Assembly: GCF_945859705.1 (NCBI RefSeq) | Contig: NC_079135.1 | Location: 119,417,551 to 119,481,550, forward strand | Length of the DNA stretch: 64,000 nucleotides | Source of the DNA: Episyrphus balteatus | Lineage: Eukaryota > Arthropoda > Insecta > Diptera > Syrphidae | Direction: 5' to 3' | Shown here: positions 1-10,500 of the stretch, piece after piece | Layout: the number at the start of each line of letters is the position of its first letter | How positions within the stretch are numbered: the stretch's first letter is position 1 | Program-made: the position numbers and the translations under genes | The notes under the pieces: model-generated | Databases searched by the model: none | What the model was told of the DNA's origin: nothing | Seen by the model: the letters and a program-made list of their open reading frames with translations, nothing else

Positions 1-61
1 AGAATCCATCATTATTAAAAATCAAAACAATTCATTACAAAAAATATATATACCTACGAAA

Positions 62-655
62 TAATGGTATTTTTTGATGGAGGGGCAAATTTTAGGATAT
101 GCACTAATGAAGATTCTTGTTCATCTTAGGAATAAGTGCTAATAGGCTAATTTTTTCATTTTACTCTTTGTTTGGATATTCTTTAACTACCCTCAAAAAT
201 CTAAAAAAATCTCATGTCCGCAAGTCCTAATTTTCTTGGTTTGAAGATAAGGTGCAAATTTGAAAAAATTGAAAACCTACTCTTTAGATATTTGTGTCAG
301 ATCAACATGAATAAGGTACATTACTTTTCAGGGATGGTCATATTGATTTGTTTGTGGGTTTTGTTGGAATGAGCTTTGAAAAATACCTTGAAATGATATG
401 GGATATGTTGGTATACATATAAGAATCTAAAGTTTTGTTATTATTTTTTTTAAATCTGCACCTAACTTAGTTTAACCTGGAAAATTAGAACTTGCGGACA
501 TGAGATTTTTTTAGATTTTTGACATAAATTATAGAATATCCAAACAAACATAGAAACCAAAAAATTAGCCTATTAGCACTAATTCCAAGATTGTACCTGG
601 ATGTTTTTTAGTGCACATCCCAAAATTTCCCCTTTTCTAAAAAAATACCATTTTG
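62..655. mobile_element. Long inverted repeat (MITE-like), arms about 180 bp
   Basis: The left arm (about 62-240) and right arm (about 481-655) are reverse complements over nearly their whole length. Shared landmarks are AATGGTATTTTTT at the ends, GTGCTAATAGGCTAATTTTT, TTTGGATATTCT and CATGTCCGCAAGT. The roughly 240-bp centre has no ORF. Target-site duplications are not evident. Confidence 0.75.
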
Positions 656-974
656 TCATAGATATGAATGTTTTTTGCATTGCATTGTTTTGATTCTGAA
701 TGATAATGTATCTTAAAACCTTAATGCAAAATTTGGTTTATCTACCATAACTTTTAAAGGTTTTTCGGCAGTAAGTTTGAAACTGTTATAATAATATGAG
801 TTCACAGATGAAAAACAGGTATAACTTTTTCCAGAGACGTCAGATTGTCTTGATTTTAGATTTTTTGGAATCAGCATTAAAAAATACTTTGAAATCATGT
901 ATCATATGTGTATATAATACCATAGCCTATTTTTGCTAATTTTGAAAATCTCCATTTCGCGATTTGACCTTGAA

Positions 975-1095
975 ACCGCGACAAGCGGACATGAGATTTT
1001 TCTAGACTTTTGAGATATGTTATAGAATGGCAAAAGGAAGATATTGAGCAAAAAAAATTTCTACTAACATTCATTCCGAGATTTACCCCTTTTTT
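975..1095. repeat. Single diverged arm of the element at 62-655
   Basis: GCGGACATGAGATTTTTCTAG followed by AGACTTTTGAGATATGTTATAGAAT and ATTCCGAGATTTACCCC parallels the right arm at 495-640. No partner arm is visible nearby. Confidence 0.5.
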
Positions 1096-1119
1096 CTGCT
1101 TATTTTACTGTATTATCAA

Positions 1120-1650
1120 TCTTTTTTCTCTTTTAACGCCATTGAATCCATTTTTTAAATGACAACCTATAATAAATTTTATATCATTATTATTTCAACT
1201 TTTATATGACGCTTCAATCATATTTCTACCATACTTACAAAAAAAGTAAGAATTTTTTTAAAGCCAACCATGTCGAAATTTCAAACTGAGATTACGGTAC
1301 TTCCTCTACTGCTGGCTGGTCATCGGCAACAAATCTTCACAGGGGTTTTGAGGTATTTTTTCAAGTTTTTCAATTAAAGATTATATAGGTAACTTGTAGA
1401 GCACGTACCTGTATGTGTGATATATTAAATAAAAGGTTATATTATCAGCATGCGTATTAAAGTTAAATAAATTTGTTATGTGCTCTAGATCAAAAGATAT
1501 AACGTGTTTAGAAAAAGAAAACTTTTTCACCGTTATCTCAGAATTTTGAATATGAAATTAATTGAAATTTTGCACAATCATAATTTATTTAATTACCTTT
1601 CTACTGTATAAATTTCATACAAGGAATAACATTTCTTCAATTAATCGCAA
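1120..1650 (+). repeat. Dispersed repeat, copy C (partial)
   Basis: This stretch aligns by eye with 15170-15650 in the same orientation: CATATGACGYNTCAATC, AACCATGTC, CAGACTGAGATT, TTTTGAGGT, TGTGAGATAT and AAAGATATAAC with matching spacing. It also aligns with 34730-34810 in reverse. It has no coding frame and is a partial copy of a family about 1.6 kb long. Confidence 0.65.
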
Positions 1651-1818
1651 AATGGTATCAACTTTGCGGTTATAGCGTTACTGAAGAACAATTTTTTCTT
1701 AAAATTAACCAAAAATCACCTTTTATATTTTATTTGGTTGATAAGTTAAAGAATCTAGAAAAAAGTTTTCTAAACTTTGGCGAAGCTTAAAGGAGGCTAT
1801 GTATGGATGCATTTTTGT

Positions 1819-1829
1819 TAGGGTGGGTC
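1819..1829. repeat. Solitary TAGGGTGGGTC transposon end
   Basis: TAGGGTGGGTCAAAAAAAT matches the terminus of the palindromic element at 46360-47699. No opposite end was found nearby, so this is a fragment or a very diverged copy. The rest of 1650-2089 is AT-rich with no feature seen. Confidence 0.4.
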
Positions 1830-2089
1830 AAAAAAATAGATAATGTTATTTTTGTTTATGGGTTTGATGCATGCATCGTTTTTTGAGTGTTGAGTTGTTA
1901 GCTAATTTGTTTTTTAGCACTTTAAGTTTTTAAACCAATTCATCAAACTTTTTCATCGAGTTTTAAAGTGAGAACATTTCTAGTATTTAATAAAAATAGT
2001 TTTTTTTTTGAAAAATTCCTTGTATTTTTATATTTGTTTAATATGTTAGTTGCTAACATTAAAAATAAACTTAAATACTAACAATATAA

Positions 2090-2228
2090 GACCCGTTTGT
2101 TGAATCGAAACTTAAGCATTTAAGTTCTACATAAATCCTTATGTGACAGTTTACGTAGAGTAAAAAGTAGGGAATAAGAGTTTATGTTCAACTTAAATTT
2201 ATTTAAGTTTCGATTCAGCAAATGGCCC
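2090..2228. mobile_element. Harbinger-type MITE, copy 1
   Basis: A 139-bp element with inverted ends (GACCCGTTTGTTGAATCGAA and the complement of CGATTCAGCAAATGGCCC), an inner AACTTAA, and TAA on both sides. A 3-bp TWA duplication with GGGCC/TTTG-type ends is the signature of PIF/Harbinger MITEs. It is non-coding and mobilised in trans. Confidence 0.7.
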
Positions 2229-2267
2229 TAAATGATTAAACTTAAACTCAATATATGGGTAATAATT

Positions 2268-2409
2268 GTTGCTGTTTGCTGAAACAAAACTTAAGGATTT
2301 AAGTTCTACATAAAACCATAGATATATGTCAGTTTGAGCAGAGGAAAAAGTAGGGAATAAGATTTTATGTTGTACTTAAATATTTAAATTTCGTTTCAAC
2401 AATGGGTCT
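2268..2409. mobile_element. Harbinger-type MITE, copy 2
   Basis: A second, diverged copy of the 2090-2228 MITE in the same orientation only 40 bp away. It shares GTTTGCTGAA, AAACTTAAG, TTTAAGTTCTACATAAA, AAAAAGTAGGGAATAAGA and a terminal CAATGGGTCT next to TAA. Confidence 0.65.
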
Positions 2410-3270
2410 TAAAGACTGCAATAAATAATTTTGAAATAATTTTTAAAACCAAAAAAAAAAATGGCTACTGAGCGATAGTTTTTAAATTCATGCATTTATA
2501 TTTATGATTATTTCACTATTTTACCAGTAGATATATTTAAAAATGTCAAAATTTCATGAGAAGGTCTAAAATTGTAAAACAACAATTTTTTTGTATTTTG
2601 CGAAACAAGCTCTTAAAAAAAGTCCCTTTGTATATGTATATATTTTACCTTTTTTCTGTCATACAGTGTATTTTTATGTATTTAAATCTGGACCACTGTG
2701 GCGTATGCGTACTTTTTTTTTAATTGAAAAACTTAAAGAGTCTACATAAAATTTGTATGAGGTTCATAACTTGTTATTCAGAATATCAATATCACACATG
2801 ACATGTCTGTGTCTTTCACATCGTAAGTCGAGCATAAGCCGGTAGGTTGAGCAAATGAATAGAGTAACTAGTTTTTAAGACTCGTTATTTTTTACATCTC
2901 TTTCAGATCAAAACTTTCTACACTATTTAAATTTTGCTCTCTGACATAATGCAAAATATGGTTGCTTTTTGCCTTGAGGTTTAACCTCTCATAAAATGTC
3001 CAATGATAGTCGAACAAGTTTTGAAGAGACAAAGGGTGATATGCATAAAAAAGTAGTACTTACTTAAAGTAAAAGGTGAAAGTAAATACTATAAATTCTA
3101 GTAAAAGGTAAAATTCATAGTATTTACTTAATTTCGTATGCATAAAAAAAAGTACCTGCTAGCAGGCAAATACTTTATTAGATACTAAATTCATCCAAGT
3201 AAATACTAGAATTCACCCAAAAATGGTAGTAAATACTTTTTTTTAGATGATTGGTATTCGTTTCGAATTT

Positions 3271-3520
3271 AAGCCTGGTACGTATGCTGCTGAAGCGATA
3301 CGAAAATTTTCTTACAAAAAAAAAGCACAACTAAATTGAACGAAAAATTATTTTCAGCTTAGCCAACGAAATTCTCAGCTTTGCCCGCACATTTGGAAAA
3401 ATTAAAATCATTTGTCACTAGCATTTAATTGTCCAGGTCATTTTACTTGCTAAAAAAGAGTTTTTTGACTTTGGAGACCTAGACAAATTTTCGTTTAGCT
3501 TTAGCAGCGTACTAGGGCTT
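3271..3520. mobile_element. Small nested MITE
   Basis: The inverted ends AAGCCTGGTACG and CGTACTAGGGCTT continue inward as GCTGCTGAAGCGATACGAAA and its diverged complement near 3490. It is about 250 bp, has no ORF, and lies inside the 3035-5108 element. Confidence 0.6.
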
Positions 3521-3549
3521 ACAAATAAATTGTTCTGAAAGTTTTACCG

Positions 3550-4235
3550 TGTAATCCAATACAAATTTTTATTGTTTTTTTAAATTTGAGTTTGTGATGT
3601 GAACATCTGTTCGTGCTTTTTTTGTGAGTCAAAAGTGAACTTAACAGCAGCATAAAAAAATTGAATGATGGCTCTAACGATTTTCTTTAAAAAATTTAAT
3701 ATTGAAAATATGGACCGTAATTAACAGTATTTCCCATAGAACCGTTTTCTAGTAAACGAAACCACCAATTTCAATAAAAAAATATGAACAAAAACTTTTT
3801 AGTGGCCTTAATATTAAAATAAAACAAAATTTTCAATAAAATCATTTTTGGATTAAAAAAAGATCGAAATTTTGTATGAAAAATCTATTTTGAAAACGAC
3901 TCAATGATTTTATTGAAACTTTATTTTTATTTATCAATTAATATTTCTTCTTTTTAATGGAATACCATTTTTATTTTTAAAAAATTTTATGAACATTTTT
4001 ATATGAAAAAAAAACTTCTTTTTAAAAAAGCTGCTCTAGATTTCCAATTCTTTGTGATGCATTAAAAAAAAAAAAACGTTATTTAACTTTAAACCAAATT
4101 TTATATTATTTTAAAGTTTTTTTTATATTTTTTAAAAATAATCTTTTATGAATTTGTAAAAGCTTTAATATTTCAAGCAACTTTTGACATAAGAGCAAGT
4201 ACGTGCGACACAGTTTTGCATTTTTTTTTCATTGC
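3550..4235. repeat. AT-rich dispersed repeat ending AAGTACGTGCGAC
   Basis: The 3' end (about 4160-4230: AAAAGCTTTAAT, ACATAAGAGCAAGTACGTGC, GCATTTT) recurs at 54215-54295 and, more decayed, at 49665-49715. GGCTCTAACGATTTT at 3670 recurs at 54045. No frame was seen. Confidence 0.5.
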
Positions 4236-4275
4236 GAATTCCTTAAAATATATTATTCATGGCTAGTAAAGTTAA

Positions 4276-4502
4276 CCCTCTGTAGGCACACCTCTTTTTT
4301 GCGAATTTGGTGTATACTTTTTCATGTCGCTAGAACTTTTTTCTGTCTCACTATTTTATAGAGAATCATATATGAAATTGATGTAGAATTGTCCGAGGAA
4401 TTCGAATATTGTATTCACAATTTCAAAGAAAGGTATTTTCACTCTTTGTGAACACCTTTCATTTTTGTCCTGCCAAATTCGCAACCGTGTGCCGACAGAG
4501 GG
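4276..4502. mobile_element. piggyBac-type MITE with TTAA duplication
   Basis: TTAA (4272-4275) is followed by CCCTCTGTAGGCACACC. The other end is GTGTGCCGACAGAGGG followed by TTAA (4503-4506). Inner inverted GCGAATTTGG / CCAAATTCGC extends the match. TTAA target sites with CCC termini are diagnostic of piggyBac. It is 227 bp, non-coding, and nested in the 3035-5108 element. Confidence 0.85.
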
Positions 4503-5113
4503 TTAATATACTGTTGGCAATTCAAATATCATTCAGAGTTGAAATTAACTCGACAGTTTTGAAACTTGATATTACTTAAAATAAAAACTTATTGAAAAAA
4601 AAAATTACTATTCATTTACAATAATAACTTATTGATAAAGTTTTTTTTTAAATTTAACTCTGAGCCCGATAATCGATCATTCTAAACTTTTTGGTAATTG
4701 ATACATAAAAATTCTGCCATTTCGACAAATATTAACAACCATCCATTTTTAAGAAATACAATACCATGAAAAGATTGCGTCAAAATATGACTCAAGACTG
4801 CTATTCATAAGTTTCATGGCTTCATAATTGCGGTTTTAAAACAAAAAAGTATATACTATCAATTTTACAAGTTGGTATTGTGTAACCTTGAAAAAATCTA
4901 GTAATTCCTAAAGAAAAAAAGTACTTACTAGTTTTTATGCATATGGAATAAAGTATTTACTGAAAAAGTTCATCCAAAAAAGTAGTTACTATGAATGATA
5001 GTAAATACTTAATTTTCAGCATTTACTTGATTTTTATGCATATGAAAAATAGTATTATACTTGAAAATTCTCTAGTAAAAGTATTTACTATTTTTTATGC
5101 ATATCACCCAAAG

Positions 5114-7740
5114 ACTTGGTCCTTGTTGAAATATCATAAAAATCAGCTTAAATTATTTTGAAAGACAGGTTTTGTTTCTAAAAAAAAATTCAAATCTGTA
5201 CTAGTTTATTTCGAAAAAATCGAAAATCCCAGAAAAGGAATTTTTTAGACTACTTTTAGAAACATTATTTATTATTTATTTATTGGTTAACTCGGAAAAT
5301 ATAATTAAAGTCGAATTGGGCTAAGGGAGTTTATACATAGAACGGAAACTACTTTGAAGAAGAGATTTAGAAAAAAAGTTTTTATTTTTCATTTCTATTC
5401 TCATTTATTACTATCCCATTATATATTTTTACAAAACCAATATGTAGTAATATTTTTCAAACAAATCGCCCTAACGCTCACAGACCTTGAAAAATCTTAT
5501 TTAATGTTATTATGTTCAAATTAATTTTCTATAAATCATTATTATTTTACTAAATTAAATGAGTCAGTCTTAACAACTCCCTCAAAAGGTAACAAGAAAA
5601 AAAAAAACACACTACCACTAACCTTATTTTAATGCCCGACTGAATTTCACTTAGTTTTTCTTGTTTGTTTTATAATTTCAATTAAATTGCGCTGTGATTC
5701 ATCTTTGCTTTGTTAAACCGCTTAAAAAGCTCTCCAGCCAGCCAGTTGACTCATTTTTAATAAACCTAGCTTCACAAAAGATGAATTCTTACCTATATAC
5801 ATTTTTTTTCACCTGATTTTTGTTTCGCGTGCGTCACAATTAAAAGGCTTTTTTTTTATAGTAGCACAACACAACTCTTTATAATGTCAATGACTTAAAA
5901 GGTTCTCTTTTTTGTGTTCTGTTGATTTTTTTTTTTTATATAAAATTTGTTTCTTTTTTTTAATAAAATATTCAACAACTTGAAAAGAATTATTGTGGGG
6001 TAAAGTTTGATTTAATTTTCTTTACAAAAAAAAACCCGCTTCAAAACAAAATAATTCAACTAAAAGAATAATCTTTTTGACCCTTTTCAAAGAGTGGATG
6101 CTGTACCTATTAAACATATATCCTTTTTCCTTTCCTGTGATTAATGCCGAAGTTTGATTCGTATTTTATACATCAAACTTAATCAGATGAATGTCATCTT
6201 ATACACACACACAAAATCATTCCCCTCTTTAATGTCGTATATATACACCACGCACTAGAGGGTACGGATACGGATCCGGATCCATCACTATAAGTGCTAC
6301 ATGATGCTCGGGTATAAACCCTTCAGTCTACCTAATCCATGTAATTAACCATAATGCCATCCGATTCATCCCGCAAGGACTCTTTGGAACCAGAAAAAAA
6401 CATAAACACACAAAACCATCCACAGAAGAGCTGGGTATCAAAATCAACGGACTCCACTTGGATATAAAAAAGCTACAGCAAAATAAAAACTCTCTCTAAC
6501 AACATGTCTTCCTTATTTTCTTCGAAACGATAAACCAGAAACAGAAAAGAAAAAATCCATTTTTCCAAGCAGAGTTGAATTGCTGCTCCTTGCTGTGGCT
6601 TGTTTCATGAGTTTCCTCGATTGTAAAAAGGATTCGTCATCCCAGCAAAAAAGGAAGAAAAATACAAATTTTAAATTCATTGCAAAATCCAACTAAGCAT
6701 TACACGTTGATGGGGGCCAAAATCTTCTTTTCAACAATCTCATCTTGAGGCATCCTTGGTCTTGCAACTTTGCTCTTGCACCCTTGCTCTTGTCTGTGGT
6801 GGTGGATGGTGGTAGTGGTAGATGCTTCTTCTGCTGATGGTTTTTGCTTTTCATTGCAGCTTTTGTGGGAAAATTGTACATCGTTCCAAGTAGTAAAATA
6901 TGGCAGAGGCAAAACGCTAATTGCTGAGACTTTAATTCATCATTAGTCTTGATGGTGTGTAGCACATGGAATGGTGCAGAGAGCGCTTCGCTTATAATGG
7001 TTTTTAGGTGTGGAAACTAAGAAACGTTGACGTATAATCAACGCTTCATAGCTCAAAAAGCGTTGGGTTAGAAAACTTATACCACAAGCCACATTCAAAA
7101 AAGAATAAGCCCCTCCACTCTCTTCCCAAAAAAACCCTAAAAAAAAAAAAAAAAAACTTAAAAACCCTCTTAAATGTGGAACATAAATTAAAAACGACTC
7201 AATGCAAATTAAACACGAGATTTTACATTTGTACACATATATACGAATATGAACAACCTTTTGAATTTAACGTTGCGCAGAACTTTTTCGTGCAGAACTT
7301 TTTGGGATCTTAATTTGACTCTGGATATATAAGAGAGCATTAAAGTGATGATGAGTACAATGTGTAATTGGGATGATTCAACAAAGGAATCCAGACATTT
7401 ACATATATGGTTAAAAGAGGGATTTAGGTTTACTTTAGCAAAAAAGCTGAATATGTGGTTTCACGACTCGAGTTGTCTGAAATTTACTTAATTTTTTAAG
7501 TTTTAAGTACCAATCTTTGGAGTATAAAAGAATAATGCATATAAACTTGGTCTTTTGTATGCCAATAGAAGACATAAAAAAATTAACATAACTTTGAAGA
7601 TGTTAAAAAGTTGCGGGCTAGAACCACGAAATGACTTGTGTTAGAAAAAGTGAAAATTTTCTGACTTCAAGAAAAAATTTACGCGTGTCTTGGAATATTA
7701 AAGAAAAGTGTTTTAAAGATTCATTTATGGTTAAAATGAT
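5114..7740. other. AT-rich sequence, no gene seen
   Basis: Many poly-A/T runs, a short CA run near 6203 and a less AT-rich block at 6240-6960. Short open frames here are interrupted by homopolymers and lack splice or protein support. Likely intron or intergenic. Confidence 0.5.
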
Positions 7741-7744
7741 CCGA

Positions 7745-8285
7745 GTAAAAATGTAATTCCACCAAACTACCGTCGCATAACATCCGCACGAATTTTTGAG
7801 GGTCGAACCACCGCCGCACCACAACCGCACGACAGCTGCAATATTCTGAAAAATTTTTATTCCGCCGCACAACAGCCGCACCAAGATCAAAAATTACTTT
7901 TCCGCCGCACCATGATCAAACATTTCTATTCCACCGCACCAAAGCCGCCGAAGATCAAAAATTTGTATATTCCGCCGCACAACAGTCGCACCATTATAAA
8001 AAAAAACACTATTCCACAGCACCATGATCAAAAATAACTTATTCCTGCGTCCCAGTAGCAACATGAAAAAAAAAAAGAATAATCCGCCGCATCACAGCAG
8101 CATTATGATCAAAAAATTACTATACCGCCGCACAACAGCCGCATGATTAAAAATTACTTATTCGCGGCACCATTATCCAAAGTTTCTACTCCGCACCATA
8201 AACAAAAATTTCTATTCCGCTGCACCACAGCCGCACCATGATCAAAAATTACTTTTCTGTTGCACCACGCACCGCAAAAAAAAAC
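7745..8285. repeat. GC-rich minisatellite CCGCCGCAC/GATCAAAAATT
   Basis: At least ten irregular units of about 27-60 bp mix CCGCCGCACAACAGCCGCAC with CATGATCAAAAATTACTT. GATCAAAAATT-type cores start near 7885, 7912, 7951, 8025, 8107, 8143 and 8239. Its GC islands stand out from the AT-rich surroundings. Unequal unit length argues against coding. Confidence 0.8.
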
Positions 8286-8289
8286 TTTT

Positions 8290-9600
8290 AATTTTAATCT
8301 AAGTCCTTTATAAAATAACATTGTTCTTATTGTTGGTTTGAAATTTGTATCTGACATTTTATACCCATTTATACCCATCTATGGTTTTAACATTCGGCGG
8401 TGACCTGGACTAATAAATACCTAATTTAAATTGCGTAGTGAACCCTCTTTACAAATTAACCCTTCTGAACATAAATGTACTATTATTTTTTCAGTAGAAA
8501 CTTAACTTTACTCATTTTTTTAAAATCGAATCACTTTCCTCCTCCTTTTTTGCAAACAAGGCTTTAAAAAAATGTCCATACAACCCAGCATATACCCTAC
8601 CCTGACAATCTAATACACAACATCAATCCATCAAATGACTAATTCTGTTCTCAAAATAAAACAAAAACAAAAAAAAACAACCAGCTTTCCATTTCAAATA
8701 CACAATTCGCATTATAATCTCGAAAAGTCGCAATGTAGTAGATAAATCTTGCTCTGTTGGGGGCAGCGTACACACAGATTCAAGTCAATCCTCTTATGTT
8801 TTGTATTTTTTTTTTCCTGCCACACCAACGACTAATCTCTGAAATATTCAATCCCTCCCGCTTAACAAAGAATATATTTTCACAAAAAAAAAAACATAAT
8901 CCTATGTGTGCCCTGAAAATAGTTAAAAAAAAAAAAAACTAAAAACGCGAATCGCACAAAAAAATCCGCATCACTTTTGCAAGTGTTGCCCATAAATTAA
9001 AAACGAAAAATGTGTCTTTTGGGGGTAGCACAAAACCTATGCTAATGTATACGAAAAAGTACAAGTTCGTATATTTGTGGATTTTTTTTCCATACTCAAC
9101 AAAACAAACACTCACACATACTATACTCATGATAGGTCATAGATATTCTCATGCCACAAACACACACAAATTTTATGCGATACAACTCAAAGATTTATTG
9201 CACTATTCTACTATATGCTATTACTGACTCTGCGAGAGCGCATATGAAAAACTAAACCACTTGCAGATGCTCGGATTGTTGGGGTTATAGTGGGGGGGCT
9301 ATATAGAAGTTGAGGCTTAACACTGGGAGGCATTGCACTGGGCACTACTTCAGGGCAGCAGGACAGCGGTGAAAGGTTGACTTTTTTTTTTTTGCAAAGC
9401 TTTTCACCTGGCGCTACACCCACCATCAATAACAACAACGAAAAAAACTACATCAACAACTACAAAAAAAAAATCTATCCAAGAAACACCAAACTGTACA
9501 AAAGGTAGTTAGCGAGAGAATACAAAAAAAAAAAAGAAGATCGGGAATTTGCACATTTTTCCATTCCATTGTTTTGCCTTGTTAACTTGCTACGAATAAA
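8290..9600. other. No feature seen
   Basis: AT-rich unique sequence with many A runs. A mildly GC-richer block lies at 9230-9430. No supported gene. Confidence 0.4.
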
Positions 9601-10500
9601 TAAACAGGCTACCTCAAAACAGTGTTGTTATAGGGTTTGACATAAATCGTTTTCAGTTTTTGGGTACCCAAAATGGAACTAATTATTTGAATTTACACTG
9701 ATTAAGACTTACAAAAACACTATAATGGGTCTAAAAGAGTATTGTTTTATAAGTTTGTAGGATACCCAAATGTATTATATTAATTTATTTAGACTTCGTT
9801 TTGTAAGGACTTGTTAAAAAATGAAAATGGGTATTAAAGGGTATTTTTTATTTCTGGTGAAAAAAGGTAGTTAGTTGGCCCTATCAGGGTCATTTTATTA
9901 GGTATGATTATTTGAGTTTTATGGTCTTCAAGATTTTAGAGTTAATTATCTGATTTACGGGTACCCAAATGTATTTAAACCACTAAATTAAAGTTTGTTA
10001 AATCAAGACTTCTAAAAAAATAGAAATGGGTAGTAAAGGGTACTTTATTTCTGTGTAATGGTAAAGCTCAATTGGTGATATGGCTTACATTTTCTTATTT
10101 GATGCAAAAATATGGTGGAAACATTTTGGAACAGAAAAATCTTCAAACCTGTTTAACACTTATTTACAGTTAATTTTTCAGATTTAAGGGTACCCAAAAA
10201 TATTTAACTCACTTTTTTGGGATAATACTGAAGTGAGTCTACGAAATAATTAAAATGAGTGTAATTGGGTATTGTATTTTAGAAGAAATTAATCTACTTA
10301 TTTTGACCAATTATGAATTTTTCTAATATTAATTAAAAATCACAATAGGGAAGGTTTGGATGAAAAAAATTTAAATGCTTTACTATAATTTGTATTAATA
10401 TATCAAATCTATTAAATTCACTTATTTAGGATTTCAGTGATTTGAACCTTCTTAAATACAAAAAATGGGTATAAAACAATATTTTCTTTTCGATGAAATG
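9600..10500. repeat. Degenerate tandem array, unit about 190-230 bp
   Basis: A recurring GGGTACCCAAA near 9661, 9958 and 10187 (GGATACCCAAA near 9771) is each time followed by TTTAA, GACTT..TAAAAAA, AAATGGGTA.TAAAGGGTA and TTTATTTCTG in the same order. A fourth, decayed unit starts near 10400. A low-copy, diverged satellite. Confidence 0.65.

Larger units (their letters stand above)
3035..5108. mobile_element. Unclassified DNA transposon with perfect 18-bp inverted ends
   Basis: The ends are exact: GGTGATATGCATAAAAAA at 3035-3052 and its complement at 5091-5108. CAAAG flanks both sides (3030-3034, 5109-5113), giving a likely 5-bp duplication; AAA is an alternative if the ends include one more G. 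The two subterminal zones (3035-3250 and 4915-5108) repeat TTTATGCATA and GTAAATACTT motifs in both orientations, as transposase-binding regions often do. There is no transposase frame. Other mobile elements sit inside (3271-3520 and 4276-4502). I cannot assign a superfamily. Confidence 0.75.

Noticed and set aside
2694..4215. Pairing CACTGTGGCGTATGCGTAC with AAGTACGTGCGACACAGT as ends of one element
   Set aside because: The pair would cross the well-defined boundary of the 3035-5108 element, so it cannot be a simple nested insertion.
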